Part shown: positions 35,770-43,258 of the stretch, one piece after another
Layout of the letters: each line of letters begins with the position of its first letter
Numbering within the stretch: the first letter of the stretch is position 1
From: Anditalea andensis
GTDB lineage: Bacteria; Bacteroidota; Bacteroidia; Cytophagales; Cyclobacteriaceae
DNA: 64,000 nt
Direction of reading: 5' to 3'
NCBI RefSeq assembly: GCF_000714815.1
Contig: NZ_JMIH01000011.1
Coordinates: 1-64,000, forward strand
Program-made: the position numbers and the translations under genes
The notes under the pieces: generated by a model
Database searches by the model: none
The model's input: only the letters and a program-made list of their open reading frames with translations
Told to the model about the DNA's origin: nothing

Positions 35770-36000
35770 CTGGTTATACCGGTTCGATTTGGGTTCTTCG
35801 TCTGAGTTGGTGAATATTATCCTTAGTAAGATATCGCCATTTTTTTTCAATAAATTGGACCCGGCACGCTCATATATCTTTTTTTTGATGGTTTTGAGAT
35901 GGTTGACTTGACCTTCTACCTGACTATTACTGATAGGCGATATTACAGCCTGGATTACTGCCTCAAAATCATATTCAGATCTTACCGCAAACCTGTTCAG
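35770..36000 (-). pseudogene. ISL3-like transposase C-terminal remnant, copy 3
   Basis: The minus strand reads AVISPISNSQVEGQVNHLKT, IKKKIYERAGSNLLKK and then RIIFTNSDEEP, broken by frameshifts. Confidence 0.65.
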
Positions 36001-36239
36001 CTTTCAATTTTGGGATTTTATTTTATTTATTATTTTCAATTGATATTAAACAGATTTTCAGCTTAATTTCTAAAACGGAGTCCACCGGGACACTCTGGAC
36101 AGTGATACTGGTCCAACCAATCCAGGAAACAATGAATCAGGCGTTGCTTGCGGATATCCTTAAGACACTTTGTGATACATAGCCTGTTCTTTTAACTCTA
36201 AGTAATGGAAGGTATGGTGTACTCTCCACTTTCTAAAAA

Positions 36240-36535
36240 ACATTCAACTTAGTCATTAATATTTAGCTAGATACATATTATTTTTAGGTATGAAGTTTTA
36301 AATTGTTTGGCACCCGGTTAGTAAAAAGCCTCTGAGGTATTGGGGGCTTTTTTTTAGTAATAAGGTTATGTATAATATTTTTTATGGTTTCTGAAAAAAA
36401 ATTGCTCCTACTCCCCTATTACGTTCTATAGAAAGTGGTCTTTGACTAAAATTATTATTTTACATCATAATAGAGTAAATATACATAGAATAGGGTATTG
36501 TTTGGGGGTGGGAATATGCTTTAATTAGGAATGGA
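36240..36535 (+). repeat. Block 3 repeat, copy 4
   Basis: The -35 element is lost, but the ATTATTTTTAGGTATG part, a terminator (36327-36356, AGCCTCTGA and TTGGGGGCT) and the downstream CTCCTACTCCCCTATTACG stretch are conserved. A diverged Block 2 precedes it (36070-36180). Confidence 0.72.
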
Positions 36536-36626
36536 TAGAATGATATTGCTGAAATGAATTTTATATTATTATTAAATTATGTTGTCTGATTGAGATCTAT
36601 CCAGTAATTATCATCTAGATTGATTA

Positions 36627-36740
36627 ATGAATAAAATATTAGCATCATTGGCCCCTGATAGAAACCATGTATTAGTCAAGGGGATAAAAGAGTTGGCAGC
36701 AAGTTTATTCGACAGACAATTAGCTGAAAATCAATCATGA
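36627..36740 (+). CDS. Short coupled ORF, 37 residues
   Basis: MNKILASLAPDRNHVLVKGI begins a helix-forming peptide that ends AENQS. Its stop TGA overlaps the ATG of the next gene (ATGA), a classic coupling arrangement. It may be a truncated partner or antitoxin-like peptide. No family is recognised. Confidence 0.45.
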   Translation: MNKILASLAPDRNHVLVKGIKELAASLFDRQLAENQS

Positions 36741-37228
36741 ATAATAAAGAATTGAATTATAAAATTTTCTTACAAGCTAAACGATTTGAAGATTCTGCTG
36801 AGTTACTTTTTAAATCAGGGAACTTCGACCCAAACAAGTATTACATACCTGCTTGGGTTATAGCGGCATTTGGACTAGAACTTTATTTGAAATCAATACT
36901 GCAATTCGAAAAAGGGACAAACAAAAAGACCCATATCATTAAAGGTATATTTAGCGAGTTGTCTGATGATTCAAAAGCTAAAATTAGAAAAAGTTTTATA
37001 GAGGATGTTTTGAGAAATTCACCACCTAATATTGAAGATATTGAAAAACAAGGTGGAGTAAGAATTACACACAACTTTGACAGTATCTTAAATGATATTT
37101 CAAGTTTGTTTGTCGATTTTCGATATATGTTTAATCAGAAAAATGAGGCAAAATCTTTTATGTATATTGAGAATTTGAGAAAAGTAATAGCAGGGCGAGT
37201 TATCGAATTAGGTATAGACAAACAATAA
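36737..37228 (+). CDS. HEPN-like protein
   Basis: The 163 residues start with a helix typical of HEPN domains (FLQAKRFEDSAELLFKSG) and then YIPAWVIAAFGLELYLKSIL and KKTHIIKGIFSEL, where a His follows the second helix. The catalytic RxxxxH motif of HEPN RNases is not clear, so activity is uncertain. HEPN proteins often act with nucleotidyltransferases or in abortive infection; here the only neighbour is the 37-residue coupled ORF. Function is inferred from pattern only. Confidence 0.5.
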   Translation: MNNKELNYKIFLQAKRFEDSAELLFKSGNFDPNKYYIPAWVIAAFGLELYLKSILQFEKGTNKKTHIIKGIFSELSDDSKAKIRKSFIEDVLRNSPPNIEDIEKQGGVRITHNFDSILNDISSLFVDFRYMFNQKNEAKSFMYIENLRKVIAGRVIELGIDKQ

Positions 37229-37231
37229 AAA

Positions 37232-37335
37232 CCAGCTGTCAACAGGCATTGGCAAAAAAGCGAGTTCAGTGCTTATTTGAAGCTTTGCGTTTCGTATTAA
37301 GTTCACTGCTGATAGACAGCTTAATGTTTAAAATC
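37232..37335 (+). other. Possible attC-like site
   Basis: Arms AGCTGTCAACAG (from 37233) and CTGCTGATAGACAGCT (to 37321) can pair with a small bulge, and ATGTTTAAA follows. It sits right after a cassette gene stop, but cores are weak. Confidence 0.45.
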
Positions 37336-37569
37336 AGTTACTTAGCCAAGCGCCAAAATGTTCTGCAACATTTTAATAAGTCTTATTGCTAATAAATAAA
37401 TCTCCCGATATCTTTATTATTATTTTTCTTTATTTAAGTTTATTGACGTTTTCTTAAATAACGGTTGTCTTTATTTAAAATTTACTCCGGCCATGATAAT
37501 AATGTATGGAGAATAGAATTTCTGGAATATATAGAAAAGCGTTTTAAAATATAAAATACTAGAACCTAA

Positions 37570-37680
37570 ATGGCGGGTGATGTGGATAATTGAACATTTT
37601 ACTTCGCATCAACTTTTGTGGTGTATTGACAGTTTTGTGCCCCGAAATCCGCCACCGGGTAAAGCACCAAACCGTTGGCA
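37570..37680 (+). other. Possible attC-like site before AraC cassette
   Basis: The centre (AATTGAACATTTTACTTCGC and following) is closely related to that of the interrupted site at 14652-14777. The end CCACCGGG and CACCAAACCGTTGGC resembles a right attC half. The left arm TGGCGGGTGATGTGG pairs only partly. Confidence 0.5.
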
Positions 37681-37727
37681 GAAAGTTGAAACAAACAATT
37701 ATAGAGCTTTATATAAGGTAAAAAGAA

Positions 37728-38564
37728 GTGCAGAAAATTCAAGAAAACGACATAAACACTATCAGTCTAACTAACTACATTTCTCAAAAACCAGCTCAAA
37801 GAAGCAAAATAGTGCTTTCATGCAATTTTATTAATTTTTTAGAGAGAGGTGAGAAGGTTTTGCACTACGCAAATAAAGCAACCGTAGTTAAAGACTCCCA
37901 TTTTGCGATTCTTTCTTCAAATAATTGCTTGATGACTGAAAAACTCTCCGTTGATAAGGAATATCGAAGCACATTGTTTTTCTTCAACAATGTGCATCTA
38001 ACAAGTTTTTTTATTAAATATGATTCATTAATTAAAGGAGTATCATTGCAGCAAGAAAAACATGAAGAGCCCTTTTTAGTGTTTATCAAGGATGAGTTCA
38101 TTGTGAACTATATTGTTTCGCTTAAAATAATTCAGAAAAAATCATCTCTTATCTCAACTCAAATACTGCAACTGAAATTTGAAGAATTAATGCTTCATCT
38201 TTTGGAAAAATATCCGCAGCAGATACTGTCTTTTAAAACAAGAACTCAAGAAGGATATTCAGACGTAGAAATACGTAAAGCAGTGGAAAAAAACATTACA
38301 AATAATCTCACATTGAGTGAATTGGCTTTTTTGTGCCATACTAGTGTTTCTACTTTCAAAAGAAAATTTGTAAAGCTATACGGTATCAACCCAAGCCAAT
38401 ACATCTTACAACGAAAAATGGAAATAGCGGCATCGTTGTTATTACAAAATGAAAACCCAAGTGAAGTTTTTCATAAAGTAGGCTATGAAAGTCATTCAAG
38501 TTTTTCACAATCATTCAAACAAGTTTACGGTATAAGTCCTAAACAGTTCCAACAAAAAAAATGA
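37728..38564 (+). CDS. AraC-family transcriptional regulator
   Basis: The last 100 residues form a double helix-turn-helix (LTLSELAFLCHTSVSTFKRK and PSEVFHKVGYESHSSFSQSF) with the standard ending YGISPKQF. The N-terminal 170 residues are a cupin-like sensor typical of short Bacteroidota AraC proteins. The DinB gene 88 bases downstream has its own TACCTTTG box and is the likely target. Confidence 0.85.
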   Translation: MQKIQENDINTISLTNYISQKPAQRSKIVLSCNFINFLERGEKVLHYANKATVVKDSHFAILSSNNCLMTEKLSVDKEYRSTLFFFNNVHLTSFFIKYDSLIKGVSLQQEKHEEPFLVFIKDEFIVNYIVSLKIIQKKSSLISTQILQLKFEELMLHLLEKYPQQILSFKTRTQEGYSDVEIRKAVEKNITNNLTLSELAFLCHTSVSTFKRKFVKLYGINPSQYILQRKMEIAASLLLQNENPSEVFHKVGYESHSSFSQSFKQVYGISPKQFQQKK

Positions 38565-38620
38565 CTATTTCTAAACAGCTTATGAACGATTAGCAACAGT
38601 TCAAATGCATGATCTCCTTC

Positions 38621-38628
38621 TACCTTTG
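38621..38628 (+). promoter_or_regulatory. TAnnTTTG promoter box for DinB gene
   Basis: TACCTTTG matches the Bacteroidota -7 consensus and lies 24 bases before the start codon. No clear -33 TTG was found. Confidence 0.5.
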
Positions 38629-38652
38629 TTTTAAATTTAAACAAAAGGTAAA

Positions 38653-39156
38653 ATGACAAAAAAGTATTTCACAGCATTAGCAAATTACAACATTTGGGCT
38701 GACAATTTAAGTATTGAATGGTTAAACCAAATCAATGATGAACAATGGGAACGACCTATTGAAAGTAGTTTTAACAGTATTAGAGCAACTGCAACTCATA
38801 TTGTAAGTGCGAAAAAAATATGGATTGACTTTTGGACAAAAGCTCCCAATCCTGTTTACCTATCTTCCAAATTTAAAGGCTCAAAAAACGAACTTATTGA
38901 GATTTGGAGAAATGCATCAGCAGACTTAAAAAACTTCATTGAAAATTTTCCCGAAGATGATTATGAAAAGCCAATCACGTTTAATTATCCGAATGGACGA
39001 GAAGGACAAATGATATTTTGGCAAACATTTCCTCATTTTGTCAATCACGCTACTTATCATCGTGGACAGTTAGTAACCTTGTTACGACAAGCAGGCTTTA
39101 CTAAGTTTTCTAATACCGATTTGGCTAATTATTTTATGGTTCAAAATAGTTTGTAA
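38653..39156 (+). CDS. DinB-family protein
   Basis: The 167-residue four-helix protein has the three His ligand pattern: TATHIVSAKKIW, then FVNHATYHRGQLVTLLRQAG, the DinB metal site. Family members are putative metal-dependent hydrolases or thiol-related enzymes, often stress-induced. Complete. The 3' end runs into a degraded group II intron copy within 45 bases. Confidence 0.87.
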   Translation: MTKKYFTALANYNIWADNLSIEWLNQINDEQWERPIESSFNSIRATATHIVSAKKIWIDFWTKAPNPVYLSSKFKGSKNELIEIWRNASADLKNFIENFPEDDYEKPITFNYPNGREGQMIFWQTFPHFVNHATYHRGQLVTLLRQAGFTKFSNTDLANYFMVQNSL

Positions 39157-39545
39157 CCAGCCGGAACAAGAACAACAAATGAAGTAAAAGCCCTACTGCC
39201 AGTCAAGTAGACGGCCGTGAGCAATAAGCTCACAGCCTGTCCAGCTTTTTCTGCAAGAGTGCGCCTCTCACACTACCATACGGATGGGCTTCCCGATTTT
39301 TCATTGGGAGCGGTTCACTGTATTGTAGGTTGTGTTTTAAGGTAATAGGAATTCGAGCAAAAAGATAATCTTAAAAAGAGGATCCGATACTTATATGCGA
39401 GATTCCATGTGGCCTATAAAACATCAATTATATTATTTGAAAGCATCGATTCGTACCCTTTTCTTCTTAGGCGTGACAAAGACATAGTAGTAATCAGAAT
39501 CGGACTCTGAGCTACCGCCCCTCCCCTTTTTTCCCTCCCCTGCAC

Positions 39546-39598
39546 CTGGCCCCTAGCTAAAATGACCTCTCATGGTCATTTTTTTATGCTCGGTCCTT
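39546..39598. repeat. Intron hairpin repeat H7
   Basis: Positional equivalent of H1. Stem AATGACC/GGTCATT. Confidence 0.7.
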
Positions 39599-39662
39599 CC
39601 ATGTCAAAAAACCCTTTGAGGTCAATATCCACTATGTCCTGATGGCCATGCTGCCCGCCACC

Positions 39663-39713
39663 CGGCTCCTTCGCTAAAAATATCAAAAGTGACATTTTTT
39701 TAGCGCTCGGCCC
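39663..39713. repeat. Intron hairpin repeat H8
   Basis: Stem AATATC/GACATT with a mismatch, within the reverse transcriptase remnant. Confidence 0.65.
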
Positions 39714-40026
39714 TATATTTCAGGGATTGTGTCACTGCCTTATGGATGTTTTTCTGAAATCGGAAGGCATAGCTGTATTCCTCGAATGTTAATTCGTATT
39801 TGGTCATCAGCACCTGGGACTCCAAGCTATCTTGTTTTTCCTTTTTTCTTGGGCCTCCCCGCTTTCTGGCCCGAAGCTCCCGCTTCGTCCTCCCTCTGAT
39901 TGGCTTAGGTAGATACTTGTGGTTAAGGATGGACGTGGAAATCCTTTCCCTGTTCTTTTCCAGGTAGGAAAACAGTTCGGTGACTTTCATGCCGTCTGCC
40001 CCAGCAGAGCCTTTATTCCGTACCAC
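39700..40026 (-). pseudogene. Reverse transcriptase fragment of intron copy 3
   Basis: The frame contains RNKGSAGADGMKVTELFSYL and YELTFEEYSYAF, the first RT blocks of copy 1. An unrelated Arg/Lys-rich insert lies in the middle, and the YADD core is missing. Confidence 0.85.
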
Positions 40027-40212
40027 CTGTCGGTAGGCATTGTAAAGGTTCTTACGGTTAAGTACTTTTTTCTAACATAATCAATCTTTTAACCCTCCCC
40101 ACATCCCGGCCCCTCACTAAGATGAGGCTGTACCAATATGGTACTCCCCATCGAATTTGGTCGTAATCCAGCGTTCAGTCATTCCTAACCCAGTGAGACC
40201 TCTGTAGATCTT

Positions 40213-40392
40213 ACAGACAAGGCAAGAGAAAATAAAAATCTTACACAGGAGCGGCTAGCTGAATTGGTGGATAAGAAAAGAACCTATATTTCAAGGATGG
40301 AAAATAACGGTAGCAACCTGACACTAAAAACCCTTTATGAAACTGTTGAAAAAGGATTAGGTGGGAAAGTAAAAATTTCCATTGAAAATTAG
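40213..40392 (+). pseudogene. XRE-type HTH regulator, 5'-truncated
   Basis: The frame gives a complete helix-turn-helix (NLTQERLAELVDKKRTYISR) and an antitoxin-like tail (TLKTLYETVEKGLGGKV), but the start is replaced by intron sequence. It is probably the antitoxin half of a lost HigBA-type pair. Confidence 0.75.
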
Positions 40393-40483
40393 AAATGGGA
40401 GTACGCGCTATAGAATAAAAAAATATTACGGATTCTGAAAATAAATGCCCATATCCCTATCCCGGCTTAGTCCAAATAAGTTT

Positions 40484-40534
40484 TAGACGCAATCTTGACA
40501 TATTATAGTTATATTTTTAGGTAGATTGCGTCTA
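40484..40534 (+). promoter_or_regulatory. Promoter region framed by a 12-bp inverted repeat
   Basis: TAGACGCAATCT (40484-40495) and AGATTGCGTCTA (40523-40534) are perfect complements and enclose TTGACA and a TATATTTTTAGG stretch. It looks like an operator around a promoter. The gene it served is unclear; the XRE fragment just upstream or a lost downstream gene are candidates. Confidence 0.55.
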
Positions 40535-40601
40535 CAACACTTTGCTATACATGCAAGCTGAAAAATTGTATTTTTGAAATAGTTTCACCAAAATAAAGTT
40601 T

Positions 40602-40654
40602 GCTATAAACTTACCTTACTAAGTAAGTTTATAGCGGATAAAAAAGCGTTAGAC
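40602..40654 (+). other. Long hairpin with attC-like core
   Basis: A perfect 13-bp inverted repeat GCTATAAACTTAC/GTAAGTTTATAGC (40602-40614, 40623-40635) is followed by GCGTTAGAC, whose last seven bases fit GTTRRRY. It could be a short cassette site or a terminator for the HxlR gene that ends 37 bases away on the minus strand. Confidence 0.45.
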
Positions 40655-40671
40655 CTAGAACAAAAGAGCGT

Positions 40672-41028
40672 TTACTTTCCGATAATTTTTTTTCTGTGCA
40701 TTTTACCCCATTCTGTCATATTATCTATAATTGTTCCTAATGTTTTTCCGTGTTCGGTAAGTTGATATAGTATCGTCACAGGATGCGTATCTAAAATAGT
40801 ACGGGTAATCATTTGATTTATCTCTAGCTCCTTTAATTCCTTACTCAGCATTTTGTTGGAAATACCATTTACATCATTTAAAATATCTGAAAATCTTCTT
40901 TTATTATAAAAGCAAATGGATGATAGGACCTCTATTTTCCACTTTCCACGCAACACATCCATAGTATCTTGAACAGCCATCATTTCTTCTTTGTGTTCGT
41001 TCGGTTTAAAATCTTCACACTCCATCAT
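40672..41028 (-). CDS. HxlR-type winged-helix regulator
   Basis: The 118-residue protein has the HxlR pattern: DVLRGKWKIEVLSSI, RRFSDILNDVNGISNKMLSKEL, LEINQMITRTI and YQLTEHGKTL. It is divergent from an SDR gene 103 bases away, the usual arrangement in which HxlR regulators control the oxidoreductase in response to an electrophile. Tandem TTACTT repeats between the two genes are a likely operator. Confidence 0.88.
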   Translation of the reverse strand: MMECEDFKPNEHKEEMMAVQDTMDVLRGKWKIEVLSSICFYNKRRFSDILNDVNGISNKMLSKELKELEINQMITRTILDTHPVTILYQLTEHGKTLGTIIDNMTEWGKMHRKKIIGK

Positions 41029-41076
41029 AAGTTACTTAGTTACTTCAAGGTTACAGTTACTTTTTGTTACTTAATA
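41029..41076. promoter_or_regulatory. Tandem TTACTT/GTTAC operator region
   Basis: Five GTTAC(T) words occur within 45 bases (AGTTACTTAGTTACTTCAAG, then GTTACAGTTAC and GTTACTTAATAAC) between the divergent HxlR and SDR genes. Regular spacing suggests a regulator binding array. Confidence 0.5.
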
Positions 41077-41098
41077 ACAAAAATAAATAAAACTGTTT

Positions 41099-41106
41099 TA
41101 AGTTTG
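41099..41106 (+). promoter_or_regulatory. TAnnTTTG promoter box for SDR gene
   Basis: TAAGTTTG lies 25 bases before the SDR start and next to the TTACTT array. Confidence 0.5.
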
Positions 41107-41131
41107 CATATAATCTATAAAAAATTAGAAA

Positions 41132-41878
41132 ATGGAATTCGAAAATAAAAATGTAGTAATTACTGGTGGAAGTACAGGTATTGGGTTGGCAACTGCAAAA
41201 GCCTTTATAGAAAAAGGTGCAAATGTATGGATCACCGGAAGAAATGCTGAAAATCTTCAAAAAGCAGCTGCAGAGATAGTCAGCCCACGGTTGAATACAG
41301 TAGTTTCAGATACTTCAAATTTAGCAGGTATTGCAGTATTGGAAAAAGCAGTGGCAGCAAGTGGAATTGAAATAGACGTTCTTTTCTTGAATGCGGGAAC
41401 AGCCGTATTCAATTCTATTGCACAGGTAACGGAAGCGGATTTTGATGCCCAATTCAACACCAATGTAAAAGGAAGCTTCTTTACGTTACAAAAATTACTA
41501 CCTAATATGAAAAATGGGGGAGCAATATTATTTACATCATCAACTGTAGCAACAGCTGCCAATTTGGGGGCAAGTGTATATTCCGCCACAAAAGGAGCAC
41601 TTAATAAAATTGCCCAAATTGCTGCTAACGAGTTGGTTGACAGAAAGATCAGGGTAAATATCGTGAGTCCCGGTCCTGTTCAAACAAAAATACTCGACAG
41701 TGCAGTTCCTACTGAAGAAGCAAAGGAATATGTAGCTTCCGCCACCGCTTTGAAAAGGGTGGGTAATCCTGATGAAATTGCAAAAACAGTATTGTTCCTA
41801 GCTTCCGATATGGCTAGTTTCATTACTGGAACAGAATTATTAGTTGACGGTGGGTACACCAACTATGCCAGAAAATAA
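41132..41878 (+). CDS. Classical short-chain dehydrogenase/reductase
   Basis: A 248-residue SDR with the cofactor motif TGGSTGIGLA near residues 10-19, the NAG motif (FLNAGTA), catalytic Ser in FTSSTVA and YSATKGAL (Tyr, Lys), and the usual closing FITGTELLVDGGY. The substrate is unknown. The divergent HxlR gene suggests induction by an aldehyde- or quinone-like compound. Confidence 0.92.
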   Translation: MEFENKNVVITGGSTGIGLATAKAFIEKGANVWITGRNAENLQKAAAEIVSPRLNTVVSDTSNLAGIAVLEKAVAASGIEIDVLFLNAGTAVFNSIAQVTEADFDAQFNTNVKGSFFTLQKLLPNMKNGGAILFTSSTVATAANLGASVYSATKGALNKIAQIAANELVDRKIRVNIVSPGPVQTKILDSAVPTEEAKEYVASATALKRVGNPDEIAKTVLFLASDMASFITGTELLVDGGYTNYARK

Positions 41879-41907
41879 ATAAGGAATAAATACTATTGAA
41901 AACAATA

Positions 41908-41959
41908 ATGCAAAATGCGCAAGAAAGATTTGTCAATCTGTCACTTGTGCATTTTGCAT
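41908..41959 (+). terminator. Terminator-like hairpin after SDR gene
   Basis: ATGCAAAATGCGCAAG (41908-41923) and CTTGTGCATTTTGCAT (41944-41959) pair with one wobble. It lies 30 bases after the stop. Confidence 0.6.
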
Positions 41960-41983
41960 AAAGGCAAGAAAAGCCATCAGGTA

Positions 41984-42150
41984 GACGAGGTACTGTCTTA
42001 AATAGCAAGTAATTTCTTATTCTTAAATTTGTGATAGCGAAAAGCGGCGATTCGTTGCACAAAAGTTCATCTACTGTAGGACGGGCTTTTTAATTTTTCT
42101 GGTGGATCCTTTAGATTCAAGCGAAAAAGGGGCTTAGAGTCATCATTATT
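41984..42150 (+). repeat. Block 1 interspersed repeat, copy 4
   Basis: Starts GACGAGGTACTGTC after the SDR cassette and contains AAGCGGCGATTC and CTACTGTAGGAC. The GGATCC hairpin is partly lost. It passes directly into an intron fragment. Confidence 0.78.
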
Positions 42151-42169
42151 CATATCTAAAAACAGGGTC

Positions 42170-42309
42170 TCGATTCCTCGGGATTACCCCGCGCTTAAGG
42201 TACCTTGTTCACTTTGATATTATTTTCAAAGGAGTTCAAGAATGCCTGGAATTTCACCCGTTGGGACGGTCAAATGATAGATCTATATTCACCATTCAAG
42301 GCACATACA
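42170..42309 (-). mobile_element. Group II intron 5' fragment, copy 4
   Basis: The sequence from GGGATTACCCCGCGCTTAAG to the end TTCACCATTCAAGGCACATAC matches the first 135 bases of copies 1 and 2, read on the minus strand. The rest of the intron is gone. Confidence 0.78.
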
Positions 42310-42433
42310 TTGTATAAGCGTAATGCAGGGTAAAGTGGTAGAACTGCCCCCTTTTTCTCCTAAGGGCCTTTGTAGTGAGCAGACAGAGAATCGCTCCGAT
42401 ATCCCGCACTATGCTTATATTTGCCCGTTAGCG
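42310..42433 (+). other. attC-like cassette recombination site next to intron fragment
   Basis: The arms TATAAGCGTAATGCAGGG (42313-42330) and CCCGCACTATGCTTATA (42403-42419) pair almost fully, and GTTAGCG (42427-42433) follows. An intron 5' end lies on its left edge at the same position as in the other interrupted sites. Confidence 0.75.
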
Positions 42434-42480
42434 TAAATTATAACAAAAGCAGTGATTACTAATAGACAAACAGCAATATC

Positions 42481-43194
42481 GTGATAAACAAAGACATTTC
42501 AAGACTATCAAGGCTGATTGCAATTCTAACACAGTTACAAACAAAACGGATTATTACTTCGACAACACTTGCCGAAAAATTTTCCGTAAGTGTTCGGACA
42601 ATTTATCGAGACATCAAAGTTTTAGAACAAGCAGGAGTTCCAATTTTGGCTGAGGAGGGCAAAGGTTATACCTTGATGGCCGGTTATAAAATGCCACCTA
42701 TAATGTTTACCGAAGATGAAGCTAACGCTTTAATAACAGCAGAAAAGCTTGTAATGGTGAACAAGGATATATCACTTATAAAAAATTATACCGAAGCCAC
42801 TGCCAAAATAAAATCAGTTTTGCAAAACAACGCAAAGGATAAAGCAGAACTACTTTCGAAACGGGTTGCATTTTGGGAAAATCCAAACAACAAGGAAGCA
42901 ACCAGTAACACATTGTCATTATTACAAATGGCTTTAACAAATTTTAATGTCGTAAATATAGAATATCATTCCACCTCCAGTGCAGAATCCACAAAACGAG
43001 ACATTGAACCTTTTGCTTTTATAAATAATGTTGGGGCTAGTTGGTACCTAATTGCCTGGTGTCGATTACGTAAAGATTATCGGCTATTTAGGTTTGACAG
43101 AATTAAGGCATTAGAAATAACTGCCAAAACATTTAGTCCGCATAAAATAAGCTTGGAAGAATATTTGGCACAGTATCGGAAAAATAATTTTTGA
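42481..43194 (+). CDS. HTH_11/WYL-domain transcriptional regulator
   Basis: The 237-residue protein starts with a DeoR-like helix-turn-helix (SRLIAILTQLQTKRIITSTT, VRTIYRDIKVLEQAG) and ends with a WYL domain (VNIEYHST, RDIEPFAF, GASWYLIAWCRLRKDYRLFR). The usual start in this family is near this GTG. It probably controls the VOC gene 65 bases downstream. Confidence 0.88.
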   Translation: MINKDISRLSRLIAILTQLQTKRIITSTTLAEKFSVSVRTIYRDIKVLEQAGVPILAEEGKGYTLMAGYKMPPIMFTEDEANALITAEKLVMVNKDISLIKNYTEATAKIKSVLQNNAKDKAELLSKRVAFWENPNNKEATSNTLSLLQMALTNFNVVNIEYHSTSSAESTKRDIEPFAFINNVGASWYLIAWCRLRKDYRLFRFDRIKALEITAKTFSPHKISLEEYLAQYRKNNF

Positions 43195-43227
43195 TACCCC
43201 TGACATACATTTGTCATAGACCCCCTT

Positions 43228-43235
43228 TAGCTTTG
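43228..43235 (+). promoter_or_regulatory. TAnnTTTG promoter box for VOC gene
   Basis: TAGCTTTG lies 25 bases upstream of the VOC start codon. Confidence 0.5.
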
Positions 43236-43258
43236 CATTATAATTTAAAAACTTTTAT

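Larger units (their letters stand above)
39202..40217 (-). mobile_element. Degraded group II intron, copy 3
   Basis: The 3' end (CGTCTACTTGAC on the minus strand) and domain V/VI region are like copy 1, but the reverse transcriptase is reduced to fragments, large parts are deleted and the 5' end is missing: homology stops after GTAGATCTTACAG near 40217, where an unrelated regulator fragment begins. It includes hairpin repeats H7 (39546-39598) and H8 (39663-39713). Confidence 0.8.
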
